From Acidobacteriota bacterium (GTDB lineage: Bacteria > Acidobacteriota > Terriglobia > Terriglobales > Acidobacteriaceae), in the NCBI GenBank assembly GCA_013289795.1, contig JABCZH010000003.1, positions 186,001 to 250,000 on the forward strand: 64,000 nt of DNA, written 5' to 3'. Each line of letters starts with the position of its first letter. The first letter of the stretch is position 1. This document shows, piece after piece, positions 1 through 8,626 of the stretch. The notes under the pieces are model-generated. The model saw nothing but the letters and a program-made list of their open reading frames with translations, was not told the DNA's origin and made no database searches. A program made the translations under genes and the position numbers.

Positions 1-940
1 GGGCGATGAATCCGCCCGGCATGCCGTGAACTTCCAGCGTCGGACGCGCCCAAGTGCGGTACAGCACCGAAAATCCCGGCTCCCCCGTCAGGACCTTGGA
101 GCCAACTTCAGTCTTGCGGTAGTGCTCTTCGTTGAAGGGCAGCCGCTTCCACGCCTTCAGTTCATCTTTGCTCGGAGCCTTCACGTTCTTGTAGAAGCCA
201 GGGATCAAGACCTTGCCCTTGGAGTCTTTCAGTTTGCTGATGATCTCGATCAACGCGAAGAAGGGGTTGGGTGCCGCGCCGCCGTACATGCCGGAGTGCA
301 AATCTGTCTTGGCTCCGAAGGCTTCGATCTCGGTGTACACCAGGCCGCGCAGTCCTACACACAACGTTGGAAGGTCAGGGGCAAACAATTCTGTATCGCA
401 AACCAACGCGAAGTCGGCCTTCAGCTTGGCCTTCTGCTTGCGCACGTATTCGGCAATCGACTCGCCGCCGACTTCCTCTTCCCCCTCGATGATGAACTTC
501 ACATTCAGCGGCAGCTTGCCGCCATGGCCCTTCATCAACGCTTCGATCGCCTTGATCTCCATCCACAGCTGGCCTTTGTCGTCCACCGCTCCGCGCGCGT
601 AGATGTTGTTGTTGCGCTCGGTTGGCTCAAACGGCGGACTGATCCATTCGTCGAGAGGCTCTGCGGGCTGCACGTCGTAGTGCGCGTAACACAGCACAGT
701 CGGTTTGCCGGAAGCATGCAGCCAGTCGGCGTAAATCAGCGGATGGCCCTTGGTGGCGATGACTTCCACGTTGTCCATGCCAATGCGCCGCAGTTCATTG
801 GCCACGACATCGGCTGCCTTTTGCACGTCGGACTTGTGTTCAGGTGCAGTGCTGACGCTGGGGATACGAAGCAAATCTTTGAGTTCGTTTAAAAAGCGTT
901 GCTGGTTCTGCCGGGCGTAATCGATTGCAGGTGAAGCCAT
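1..940 (-). CDS. M20 family dipeptidase, 3' end cut by window edge
   Basis: Zinc-dependent dipeptidase of the M20 (ArgE/DapE/CPG2-like) family, probably cytoplasmic peptide turnover. The protein starts with ATG at 940 and about 313 residues are visible before the window ends; the family is usually about 450-470 residues, so the C-terminal catalytic part is missing. Visible family signatures are AHYDVQP (first metal His/Asp, residues 87 and 89), ARGAVDDKG (bridging Asp near 120) and EGEEEVGG (general-base and metal Glu, 152-159). The start of the lid/dimerisation domain follows (GLRGLVYTEIE). It stands alone on the minus strand, divergent from the M13 peptidase. Family assignment is firm; substrate is unknown. 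Confidence 0.93.
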   Translation of the reverse strand, partial: MASPAIDYARQNQQRFLNELKDLLRIPSVSTAPEHKSDVQKAADVVANELRRIGMDNVEVIATKGHPLIYADWLHASGKPTVLCYAHYDVQPAEPLDEWISPPFEPTERNNNIYARGAVDDKGQLWMEIKAIEALMKGHGGKLPLNVKFIIEGEEEVGGESIAEYVRKQKAKLKADFALVCDTELFAPDLPTLCVGLRGLVYTEIEAFGAKTDLHSGMYGGAAPNPFFALIEIISKLKDSKGKVLIPGFYKNVKAPSKDELKAWKRLPFNEEHYRKTEVGSKVLTGEPGFSVLYRTWARPTLEVHGMPGGFIA

Positions 941-1143
941 AGGGCGATCCTCATTTCTCGCGCGGGAAACGCGATTCCGACTGGGGTCTGATGGATAAAA
1001 CGATTAAGTATACCTGACCGCCGGGCCTGACTTCCCTGAGCGGCCGCCTCCTTGGGCGCCCGTCATGCTACCCTCTTGGGTTGCGTACCGTCTTAATACT
1101 TGGCCGTACGGTTACATTGCCGGGGCCCTTTTGGAGTTTATCG

Positions 1144-3225
1144 ATGAAATCCATATCTAGATCCTTGTTTTCTTCTTGGGTGTGCGCCATTTTCGCGCTC
1201 AGCAGTCTTTCTTCAGTTCTTATGCGCGCCCAGGATGCGCCGCAGCCGGCTATTCACGGCATCGCTGTCGCCAACATGGATCGCTCGGCCAGGCCCGGCG
1301 ATGACTTTTATGAATACGCCAACGGCGACTGGATCAAGCGAACCGAAATTCCGCCGGACCGCGGCCGCATCGGCGTTTTTACCGCCCTGTCTGAACTCAG
1401 CGACAAGCGCACCGCTGGCTTGATTGAAGAAACTGCCAAGGGCGGATCACCGGCCGGCTTTAGCGCCCGTAAGATCGCAGATCTTTACAACTCCTACGTG
1501 GACGAGACCACCATCGAGTCCCGTGGCCTCACTCCCCTCGAACCCCATCTCAAAGCTATTAAGGCCATCCGCAACAAGCAGGAGTTGGCCCATGCCCTCG
1601 GGGAAGGCCTGCGCGCTGACGTCGACGCTCTCAACAACACCAACTTCCATACCGCGAACCTGTTTGGCCTGTGGGTCGCTCCCGGTTTCAACGATTCCGA
1701 TCACTACGCGGCCTTCCTGTTGCAAGGCGGCCTCGAACTGCCCGACCGCGAGTATTACATCGCGGACAGCGATCGTATGCGTGATCTCCGCGGCAAGTAT
1801 CAAACTCATGTCTCCACCATGCTCAAGCTGGCTGTATTCACGGACCCAGACGCTCGCGCCGCACGGATCGTGGAACTGGAGCACGCCATCGCGCAAACCC
1901 ATCTCAGCCTGGCCGATAACGAAGACATCCACAAAGCCAATAATACCTGGCAGCAGGCTGATTTCGCGGCCAAGGCCCCCGGCCTTGACTGGGCCGAATA
2001 CTTCCGTGGCGCCGGACTCAGCCAACAACCCAGTTTTATTGTTTGGCAGCCGGGCGCGTTCACCGGCGAGTCTGCTCTGGTGGCCTCGACCCCCCTCGAC
2101 ACGTGGAAAGACTGGCTCGCATATCACTTGATCGAAGCCTACGCTGGGGTGTTGCCCAAGGCGCTCGCGGACCAACGCTTTGCCTTCTTCGGCAAGATAC
2201 TTTCCGGTACGCCTGAGCAGCGTCCGCGTTGGAAGCGTGGCGTCGACACTGTGAATCGACTACTCGGTGACGAGGTGGGAAAGCTCTATGCACAACGTTA
2301 CTTCCCACCGGAAGCTAAGGCCCAGGCAGACGCAATGGTCGCGAACATCATCGCCGCCTTTCGACAGCGTATCGAAGCGCTGTCCTGGATGGATCCTTCC
2401 ACAAAAGCCGAAGCCCAGGCCAAACTGACCACCCTTTACGTAGGTATCGGCTATCCGGAAACCTGGCGCGATTACTCGGCCTATGAAGTCAAAGCCGATG
2501 ACATCTTTGGAAATTTCTGGCGTGCCAGCCTGTTTGACTATCGCCACAACTTGGCACGTTTGGGCGCTCCAGTCGATCGCAAGCAATGGTGCATGACACC
2601 GCAAACCGTCAATGCAGTCAATCTCCCGCTGCAAAACGCGCTCAATTTCCCCGCTGCCATTCTGCAGCCGCCGTTCTTTGACGCGCAGGCACCGGCTGCC
2701 GTCAACTACGGCGCCATTGGCTCGGTCATCGGACACGAAATCAGCCACACGTTTGACTCCGAGGGCGCGGCCTTTGATTCCAAAGGCAGAGTGCGCAACT
2801 GGTGGACGCCATCTGATCTCGCTCACTTCGAGGCGGCGACCGCGAAGCTGGCCGCGCAGTACGATACCTATAGGCCTTTCCCGGATCTCCCCGTTAACGG
2901 CAAGCAGACGCTGGGTGAAAACATCGCAGATGTTGCCGGCATTGCCGCCGCCTACGACGGCTACCGGGCGTCGTTAGCCGGCCACATTGCCCCGGCGCAG
3001 GAAGGATTTTCAGGCGACCAGCAGTTCTTTATCGCCTTCGCACAGAATTGGGGAGCGAAGTCTCGCGAAGCAGCGGCGCGACAGCAAGTGATGACGGATC
3101 CGCACGCTCCCGCCCAGTACCGTGCAGCCACCGTCCGCAATATTGACGCGTGGTACGCCGCGTTTGAGATCGAACCTGGCGACAAGCTCTCCCTTGCCCC
3201 CAATGACCGGGTGCGGATTTGGTAG
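1144..3225 (+). CDS. M13 (neprilysin/PepO-type) metallopeptidase
   Basis: Exported zinc endopeptidase of the M13 family, 693 residues. The reading frame opens further upstream, but ATG 1144 is preferred because GGAG lies 7 nt before it and it begins a clear signal peptide (MKSISRSLFSSWVCAIFALS) followed by an Ala-Gln cut region. The N-terminal M13 domain begins with the typical RPGDDFYEYANGDWIK segment. The zinc site HEISH is at residues 531-535, with the third ligand in GENIADVAG (Glu 592). The C-terminus ends in the family-like DRVRIW. It probably acts on oligopeptides in the periplasm or outside the cell. Transcribed alone, divergent from the M20 peptidase. Confidence 0.95.
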   Translation: MKSISRSLFSSWVCAIFALSSLSSVLMRAQDAPQPAIHGIAVANMDRSARPGDDFYEYANGDWIKRTEIPPDRGRIGVFTALSELSDKRTAGLIEETAKGGSPAGFSARKIADLYNSYVDETTIESRGLTPLEPHLKAIKAIRNKQELAHALGEGLRADVDALNNTNFHTANLFGLWVAPGFNDSDHYAAFLLQGGLELPDREYYIADSDRMRDLRGKYQTHVSTMLKLAVFTDPDARAARIVELEHAIAQTHLSLADNEDIHKANNTWQQADFAAKAPGLDWAEYFRGAGLSQQPSFIVWQPGAFTGESALVASTPLDTWKDWLAYHLIEAYAGVLPKALADQRFAFFGKILSGTPEQRPRWKRGVDTVNRLLGDEVGKLYAQRYFPPEAKAQADAMVANIIAAFRQRIEALSWMDPSTKAEAQAKLTTLYVGIGYPETWRDYSAYEVKADDIFGNFWRASLFDYRHNLARLGAPVDRKQWCMTPQTVNAVNLPLQNALNFPAAILQPPFFDAQAPAAVNYGAIGSVIGHEISHTFDSEGAAFDSKGRVRNWWTPSDLAHFEAATAKLAAQYDTYRPFPDLPVNGKQTLGENIADVAGIAAAYDGYRASLAGHIAPAQEGFSGDQQFFIAFAQNWGAKSREAAARQQVMTDPHAPAQYRAATVRNIDAWYAAFEIEPGDKLSLAPNDRVRIW

Positions 3226-3348
3226 AAACCAGCTAGCTGTTGTTCCGCAGTGAATGCTCGGAATCACGCGTATGCCACCAGCATTCGGCGGCCTGCATGC
3301 TACTGCGAGCAGCAAAAAGCCAGCCGGAGGATAGGTTATGCTCCGAGC

Positions 3349-3543
3349 ATGGCAGCGGAAGACAAGATCAACGCGGAGCGTCGGCGTGTTGGACTCTGCC
3401 TTGACTGCCAATATTCGCGACGCGTCGACTCCTCCCGCGGATCAACTTTCTATCGCTGCGGACTCTCCGACACCGACCCCAGCTTCCCCAAGTATCCGCG
3501 CCTGCCCATTCTGCAGTGCCCCGGTTACGCGCCGAAGAGTTAG
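3349..3543 (+). CDS. Conserved small Cys-containing protein
   Basis: Sixty-four residues with four cysteines: CLDC near residue 17, a third in FYRCG and a fourth in the C-terminal LQCPGY, a pattern that could bind zinc. I recognise the overall shape (MAxxxKINAERRRVGLCxDC...PKYPRLPxLxCPGY) as one common in acidobacterial genomes, but it has no known function. A GGAGG at 3326-3330 is well spaced for an ATG at 3338 in another frame; that frame encodes a Ser/Pro-rich sequence without family character, so ATG 3349 is preferred. It converges on thiO, whose stop lies 10 bp away. Confidence 0.7.
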   Translation: MAAEDKINAERRRVGLCLDCQYSRRVDSSRGSTFYRCGLSDTDPSFPKYPRLPILQCPGYAPKS

Positions 3544-3552
3544 TGCGGCCTT

Positions 3553-4608
3553 CTAATTGCCGAACCGCTTCGCAGAAAACGGCGTCAGATCTAACTCCGG
3601 CTTCCCGCCCGTCACTATCTGCGCCATCACCCGTGCCGTGATCGGAGCTAGCAGGATGCCATCGCGAAAGTGTCCCGCGGCCACGAAGTATCCCGGCGTG
3701 TTGGTTCCTCCTAGAATTGGCAGATCATCCGGCGTTCCAGGCCGCAGCCCTGCCCAGGACTCCAGCACCCGCGCCCGCTCCAGCCCTGGGACAAGCGCCA
3801 CCGCTGCCCGATGCATGCGCTGAATGGTGTCAGCGTCGGTGCGCTTATCGTACCCAGCTTCTTCGACGGTAGCGCCGATCAGCACTCGCCCTTCACTCCT
3901 AGGTACCAAATACACGTCCGGCGCACGCAACACGTGGGTCAACGCCGGTCCGCCCACTACGCACAGCATTTGTCCTTTTACCGGCCGGGTAGGGAGGTGA
4001 TATTCGGAAATCTGTCCTGCCCATGCCCCCGCGCAGTTCACCACCACCGGCGCGTGGTAGCTGGACTTGTCGGTATCTACGCCCACGACCCGGTCATCGG
4101 AAAGCAACACGCCGATCACGGATGTCCCGGAAGAAATATCCACGTCGCGATGTTTGGCCGCCTTGAGCGCCGCCGTCGTCAGCGCCCGCGGATCGATGCT
4201 GCGTTCTTTCAAGAAGAATGCCAGCTGCTTGGGATCGGCGAGCGCCGGTTCAAGCTTGGCTAGGCGCCCGGCAGAAATCTCCTCTGCCTCAAGGCCACGA
4301 CCAGCATGCTCGGCCGAAAGAAACAGCAGCGTTCCCTGATCCCGCAGGTCAACATTCACACCCGATTCATCTTGCAGCTGATGCACAAACTCGGGATACA
4401 TTCGCGCGCTTGCCCGCGCCAGAGGCTGCAGCGCTAACGGAGTCTCGAGCGCGCAATCGCTGAGCATTCCTGCGGCAGCATGGGATGCTTCGCGCCCCGG
4501 TTCTCCCCGCTCGACCACCAGCACCTTCGCGCCGCGCTTGCGTAGCGCGATCGACAGCGAGAGCCCAATAATCCCACCGCCAATGATGATGACGTCCCAA
4601 GTTTTCAC
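3553..4608 (-). CDS. thiO: Glycine oxidase ThiO (FAD-dependent)
   Basis: FAD-dependent D-amino-acid-oxidase-fold enzyme, 351 residues, the usual length for ThiO, which oxidises glycine to the iminoacetate used in building the thiazole of thiamine. The N-terminus shows the dinucleotide-binding GGGIIG (residues 10-15), and the FAD-contacting segment GREASHAAAGMLSD follows near residue 40. The DAO C-terminal half contains RPVKGQML and AGHFRDGILLAP, both characteristic. No thiamine genes flank it, so its pathway rests on the family alone; a related sarcosine or amino-acid oxidase role is the alternative. Confidence 0.88.
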   Translation of the reverse strand: MKTWDVIIIGGGIIGLSLSIALRKRGAKVLVVERGEPGREASHAAAGMLSDCALETPLALQPLARASARMYPEFVHQLQDESGVNVDLRDQGTLLFLSAEHAGRGLEAEEISAGRLAKLEPALADPKQLAFFLKERSIDPRALTTAALKAAKHRDVDISSGTSVIGVLLSDDRVVGVDTDKSSYHAPVVVNCAGAWAGQISEYHLPTRPVKGQMLCVVGGPALTHVLRAPDVYLVPRSEGRVLIGATVEEAGYDKRTDADTIQRMHRAAVALVPGLERARVLESWAGLRPGTPDDLPILGGTNTPGYFVAAGHFRDGILLAPITARVMAQIVTGGKPELDLTPFSAKRFGN

Positions 4609-4673
4609 TCAAGCATTGTAAGAGGGAAAGCGGCGGACGTGCAGGTGGGGGGCGGAGCGAATCACTGTGAAGG

Positions 4674-4679
4674 TATACT
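4674..4679 (+). promoter_or_regulatory. Possible -10 box for tRNA-Arg(TCG)
   Basis: TATACT lies 15 bp before the mature tRNA 5' end, a suitable place for a sigma-70 -10 element. No good -35 hexamer is visible 16-18 bp upstream, so the call is tentative. Confidence 0.35.
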
Positions 4680-4694
4680 TTGGAGCAGTGGGGC

Positions 4695-4771
4695 GGACCC
4701 GTAGCTCAACTGGATAGAGCAATGCGCTTCGAACGCAGAGGTTGGGAGTTCAAGTCTCTCCGGGTCCGCCA
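4695..4771 (+). tRNA. tRNA-Arg (anticodon TCG)
   Basis: A 77-nt cloverleaf with an encoded CCA. The acceptor stem GGACCCG pairs with CGGGTCC; the D arm is GCTC...GAGC; the anticodon loop CTTCGAA puts TCG at positions 34-36 (reads CGA, Arg); the T arm is GGGAG/CTCTC around TTCAAGT. The outermost anticodon-stem pair is a mismatch. Found by folding by eye. Confidence 0.93.
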
Positions 4772-4953
4772 GAGTTCCTCGCTTCCGCTCAGGGTATCGT
4801 TTTTCCCGAAGCCCTATGCCGTTCGTACCTAACTTTTCAGCTCCGCCTCTTGCCAAGGTTGCAAGTTTTTGTGACGATAGGGTTGTCCTCCCTTGGACCG
4901 TCCCCGGGCGCAATATCAGGTAATAAGTAGAGCAAACGCAAGAAGTCGAACGC

Positions 4954-5283
4954 GTGCACAAGTCCTCGACAAGGCGCTACGCCCGCTACCGTACCGAGCT
5001 CCCTGTGATCGTAAAGGTCCTGGGGCAGGAAGGATACCTGCGCATTCACGGCCGCTGCTTCGAAATCGCGGAGAATGGCTTGGGAGCGGTCGTGACCAGC
5101 GAATTCCGCCCTGGGGAAATGGTCTCGCTTGAGTTTTCCATCCCCAAAGTGGACGAACTCCAGACCCTGCGCGCCGTGGTGCGCCATCGCATGGGATTCC
5201 TCCACGGCTTCGAGTTTGTCGGCATTCTTCCCGAACAGGTCAGCAAAATCCGGATCTTCTGCCGAACTCTGCCCCCCGGCTAG
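4954..5283 (+). CDS. PilZ-domain protein
   Basis: A 109-residue stand-alone PilZ domain, a cyclic-di-GMP-binding module. The N-terminal arginine motif appears as RRYARYRTELPV, and the second part of the site is EIAENGLGAVV, close to the usual D/N-x-S-x-x-G but with Glu/Asn replacements, so binding is not certain. It ends with the strand GFLHGFEFVGI. A second PilZ protein lies 164 bp downstream in the same orientation, suggesting a duplicated pair that may tune motility, exopolysaccharide or transcription. No partner enzyme is encoded nearby. Confidence 0.8.
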   Translation: MHKSSTRRYARYRTELPVIVKVLGQEGYLRIHGRCFEIAENGLGAVVTSEFRPGEMVSLEFSIPKVDELQTLRAVVRHRMGFLHGFEFVGILPEQVSKIRIFCRTLPPG

Positions 5284-5447
5284 GGCAGCAACGGGGTTTC
5301 CTTAGTGTTTCCCCGTGTCCTCTGCGGTGAACGCCTTTGTCCGCCGCCCCAACGCCGTAACCGGTTACCACTCGTACCTTGGTAATTTGAAGGCGCGTGG
5401 GTCAGTCCCTATCATCGCCCTGTACGCAACTAGGCAGGGCAGTCACG

Positions 5448-5726
5448 ATGCAGTCTCCCGCCAATACCCGCCGCTGGAAGCGCTATCCGGTTAATCTTCC
5501 TGTAAGCATCCTGCTGTGTGATGGGCCTAAGGCAAAGCACGTAAGTGGACTCGGCGTCGAGATCAGCGAAGGCGGCATGTCCATATACGCCGGAGTTCCG
5601 CTGCAACCCGGCGACCTCACCGAAATCGAGTTCAGCCAGCCCCACCACGCCCGCCTGACCGCCATTGTCCGCAATCGCACCGGCTACTGGTTTGGGCTGG
5701 AATTCATCTCCCGCCTGCCATCGTAG
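5448..5726 (+). CDS. PilZ-domain protein (second of a tandem pair)
   Basis: Ninety-two residues from ATG 5448; the frame also opens at 5397, but the PilZ fold starts only at RRWKRYPVNLPV, which supports the shorter form. The c-di-GMP site is better kept than in its neighbour: RxxxR-like RRWKRY and EISEGGMSIY, the latter matching D/N-x-S-x-x-G apart from Glu at the first place. The closing strand is GYWFGLEFI. It shares fold and length with the gene at 4954 but diverges widely in sequence, so duplication is old. Confidence 0.78.
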   Translation: MQSPANTRRWKRYPVNLPVSILLCDGPKAKHVSGLGVEISEGGMSIYAGVPLQPGDLTEIEFSQPHHARLTAIVRNRTGYWFGLEFISRLPS

Positions 5727-5739
5727 GAAGTCACGATCC

Positions 5740-6606
5740 CTACGGGTTCGTGCGGGCACCCGCAACCCGGTCTAAAAACGCCAGATAAGCTGCCAGTAAG
5801 CCGTAAGTCTGGTAGTAATCGTCCAAGCGCATGGCTGAAATCCTGTCCTTCGAGGTGTGCAGGATACGGGCATTCCAGGTTTCCTGTGTCAGCGAGTGGA
5901 TGGTGATGCTGGGAATCTTTCGTGCGGCGAATTGTACGGAATCGGTGCTGCCGATCTGGTCCACATCGACACCCTTAACCGGCAATCCCAACTGCTTTGC
6001 GATGTAAACAAGTGCGCTACTCAGTCGCCGGTCCGAATGGCTGGCCCAAATCTCGGTTTGCGCCAGGCCCAGCGTGTCGATGTTGACCATGGCGTCGGTT
6101 GCCGCGACCTGCTTCTTGGTCATTTGGCCGGCATAGAAACGTGAGCCGACTTCCCCCTTCTCTTCATCGGTGAACCCAACGAAGATGTAACTATGCTTGC
6201 GCGGTTCCGTCTTCACCGCTTCGAACAGGGACGGCAGCAGCGACGCTCCGCTCCAATTGTCCACGACTCCGTCGCCTGCGGACACGTGATCGAAGTGCGC
6301 GCCGACGATGATGACCTTGTCTGAGCTGCCCGGCAGCACGCAGATGACATTGGGCTGCTTCGCTCCTCTCACCGCCTGTTCGGAGAGGTGTCGGTCGTCG
6401 CACCCGGCATCGCCAAACATTTGCTTGAGCGTCACCTCGCGTTGCTGATCATTGCCGGCGTACTTCTTCAGGCGGGATTCAACGAGCTCTCGAGAAGCCG
6501 GCTTATACCGGACGGTTTCATCGGCGCCAAGCCCGGTGGGCGGCATTGCCAGACCGACTACCGAAAGGACTGAGATCCAGCCAGCAACCGTCGTGCGAGG
6601 AATCAT
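5740..6606 (-). CDS. M28 family zinc peptidase, exported
   Basis: A 288-residue aminopeptidase-like M28 enzyme. Start ATG 6606 gives a signal sequence (GWISVLSVVGLAMPPTGLGA) and avoids overlap with the upstream gene; the frame opens further up, but that part is basic and unlike a leader. Metal and catalytic motifs are in order: GAHFDHV, VVDNWSG, DEEKGEVGS, NIDTLG and a late His in SITIHS. M28 enzymes hold two zinc ions and trim N-terminal residues from peptides. It follows the STAS gene at a distance of 67 bp and could be cotranscribed. Substrate is unknown. Confidence 0.88.
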   Translation of the reverse strand: MIPRTTVAGWISVLSVVGLAMPPTGLGADETVRYKPASRELVESRLKKYAGNDQQREVTLKQMFGDAGCDDRHLSEQAVRGAKQPNVICVLPGSSDKVIIVGAHFDHVSAGDGVVDNWSGASLLPSLFEAVKTEPRKHSYIFVGFTDEEKGEVGSRFYAGQMTKKQVAATDAMVNIDTLGLAQTEIWASHSDRRLSSALVYIAKQLGLPVKGVDVDQIGSTDSVQFAARKIPSITIHSLTQETWNARILHTSKDRISAMRLDDYYQTYGLLAAYLAFLDRVAGARTNP

Positions 6607-6673
6607 GCACTTGTTTTCCCGGGGTACGCGTCTGAACAGCCCTTGCGGAGGAGTCTCCAAAGTCAGGAACCAT

Positions 6674-7378
6674 TTACGCCGCAGTTCCCGCAGTGCGGCT
6701 GCGGATGGTGTCCAATAACTTCGTCGCAGCCTCTCCCGGGTCCTGCGCGCCAAAGCCGTCGTCGAGCACCACTAGCGACACCGCCGGATCAATCTCCTCC
6801 ATCGCCTTCTTCGTCGACGCGCCGTGCACCGATTGCATATTCGCGCCCAGGACGACAAGCCTTGCCTTCGTGGCCCTTAACAGAATCTGAGCGTCGTGAA
6901 CGTTGCCGGTAGTAACGGCCTTGTAACCGGCGCGGCACAGCACTTCTCCCAGTAGAGCTCGCACGTCGGCCGAGTCATAGACACACAGAATCCGGAGTTG
7001 CTTCTCGTCACCCTTGTCCTTGGAATAACGTGAACCCAGATACGCCGCCACGATGGCTTCGGCTTCGGAGTCGTAGATCTCGAACAACGAAAGCAAATTC
7101 GTCAGCTCTAAAGTTCTGCGCACCTGCTGCGGCAAGGCACACAATTTAAGATCGCTGCCGTTGGCACGCGCCGTTGAGACCAGACGTACCAGCGCTCCCA
7201 ATCCGCTGCTGTCAATGAACTCCACCCGCTCCAAGTGCAGGACGACCTCATGATGTTGAGGCAAGACCTTCCCTAACAACATCTGCAACGAATGAACGTC
7301 CGCTCCCGCGACGATGCGCCCGCTGCATTGCACCACTAAGATGTCGCCCACCGGGCGGCTGTCCAGACGCAGTGGCAT
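6674..7378 (-). CDS. STAS-domain (anti-sigma antagonist-like) protein fused to a degenerate receiver
   Basis: A 234-residue two-domain protein. Residues 1-110 form a STAS domain like SpoIIAA/RsbV, with the phosphorylatable-Ser region as FIDSSGLGALV. Residues about 125-230 resemble a CheY-type receiver (LRILCVYDSADVRALLGEVL), but the phosphoacceptor Asp position reads VVLGAN and the conserved Lys region is not recognisable, so this half is probably a pseudo-receiver used for binding. GGAGG is well spaced before ATG 7378. The likely role is partner switching that controls a sigma factor or another output; no kinase or phosphatase partner lies nearby. Confidence 0.82.
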   Translation of the reverse strand: MPLRLDSRPVGDILVVQCSGRIVAGADVHSLQMLLGKVLPQHHEVVLHLERVEFIDSSGLGALVRLVSTARANGSDLKLCALPQQVRRTLELTNLLSLFEIYDSEAEAIVAAYLGSRYSKDKGDEKQLRILCVYDSADVRALLGEVLCRAGYKAVTTGNVHDAQILLRATKARLVVLGANMQSVHGASTKKAMEEIDPAVSLVVLDDGFGAQDPGEAATKLLDTIRSRTAGTAA

Positions 7379-7599
7379 GGTTTCTCCTCCGACCAGCCCC
7401 TGGTCTTAGGTACATCAGGAGGGGCCGCTCGCTTCAAGGTCTCACACTATAACGACCTTGCACCTCGGGGACAATACCATTCGGAGGGCTTCTCCGACAA
7501 AGGCGGAAGGATGGAGGCAAGTTGGAGAAAACTCCGATTCTGGTAGGTGGGCCGAATTCCCGGAAATCAGGTTCCTGCATTCGCAGCAAAACGATGTCT

Positions 7600-8574
7600 T
7601 TATCTGCTGGCGCCGGTGGCGGCCTCCTCCTGCTCTACGGTTTTTTGCCAGGCGGAATCGGGGTTGTATTCCTTCATAGCTCGGGCACGAGCATCGGTCT
7701 TCTTACCGAGATCCTTCTCGTACACAAGCCCATCCCCTCCGACTATGAATGTCATCACCCCGGATGATCGGTATTCCGCTGGGTAGGCCACGAAAGCAAA
7801 ACTGACTGTCATTTTGCCGTTGACGATGTAGTTTTTCGCGCCATCCGGAGCACTCTTCCCCTGACGTGTCAGGAGGCGGTAATAGTAACCGCGGTAAGGA
7901 GTCGGAGCCCCTTCGAGGCTATCAACGTAGCCCCTGGCAACGGCCCGTGCCACCAGCGGCCCGATGGGGCTTTGAGGTTCGCCCGAGGCCGCCTTCCAAT
8001 AAAGACCATTGTGTTGCCCTTCATCACTGAAGATTTTCTGCGCGTACTCGTTGTGCTGCGTGGAATATTCTTTCTGAGCCGCAGCCAGCTCCTGGCAGAT
8101 ACGAATGGCAGACATTTCATTGCGGCCGACTCGCCTGAACAAAATCTCTTTCTTGCCCGCCTCGGTGTCGAAATACCAAGCATTACCGTTGTTCACGAGC
8201 GGTATGGGGGTCGGCCAATTCTCCGCGCCGATATACAAGGTAGTGGTCCCATCCGGCTCTTTCACCAGGCGGTGCATTTGCTGATATCTCTGTACGAAGT
8301 TGGCGCGGCCATTGGCGTCCTCGGTGTCGTCTCCCGACGAAACGACTTGCTTTCCGTCTGGTCCGAGGATGTCGAGCAACGCTTTCTCATCATTGTTCTG
8401 CGCTGCCGTGACCATTGCGTTGCTTGCGTCCTCCGGCGATGAGAATGTTTTCTGGCCTTTCTGTTGTGCCAGAGAATGCGCGGCAAAACACCCCGTCACA
8501 AGCATCGCGACCGCGGCCAATTTCAGAAAACTGGGCCCCTGGGAATTGTCGAAGTTCAGCTTCGTTCGCGGCAT
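7600..8574 (-). CDS. DUF2950 family exported protein
   Basis: A 324-residue protein with an N-terminal membrane or signal segment (FLKLAAVAMLVTGCFAAHSLA) preceded by a long basic n-region. The body fits DUF2950: FSSPEDASNAMVTAAQNND, ILGPDGKQVVSSGD, EILFRRVGRNEMSAI and PYRGYYYRLLTRQG. The function of the family is unknown. GGAGG lies 5 nt before the start. It lies directly downstream of the DUF3300 gene (52 bp gap), an association I recall from other bacteria, and both are exported, so they probably act together in the envelope. Confidence 0.9.
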   Translation of the reverse strand: MPRTKLNFDNSQGPSFLKLAAVAMLVTGCFAAHSLAQQKGQKTFSSPEDASNAMVTAAQNNDEKALLDILGPDGKQVVSSGDDTEDANGRANFVQRYQQMHRLVKEPDGTTTLYIGAENWPTPIPLVNNGNAWYFDTEAGKKEILFRRVGRNEMSAIRICQELAAAQKEYSTQHNEYAQKIFSDEGQHNGLYWKAASGEPQSPIGPLVARAVARGYVDSLEGAPTPYRGYYYRLLTRQGKSAPDGAKNYIVNGKMTVSFAFVAYPAEYRSSGVMTFIVGGDGLVYEKDLGKKTDARARAMKEYNPDSAWQKTVEQEEAATGASR

Positions 8575-8626
8575 ATCGCCTCCACTCTAGATTTCACACG
8601 CTGTTCGGAACACAACTACAGTTCGA

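Noticed and set aside
26-892. Plus-strand frame opposite the M20 dipeptidase
   Set aside because: The minus strand reads all M20 signatures; the plus frame is composition only.
1447-2175. Minus-strand frame of 242 codons within the M13 peptidase gene
   Set aside because: Shadow of codon bias in a GC-rich gene; no recognisable protein.
3338-3556. Alternative frame with a better-spaced ribosome site overlapping the 64-residue Cys protein
   Set aside because: Its translation is Ser/Pro-rich without family features, while the other frame has a conserved-looking Cys pattern.
4610-4690. Possible thiamine riboswitch before thiO
   Set aside because: Only a few dozen bases separate thiO from the tRNA promoter, and no TPP-box sequence is seen.
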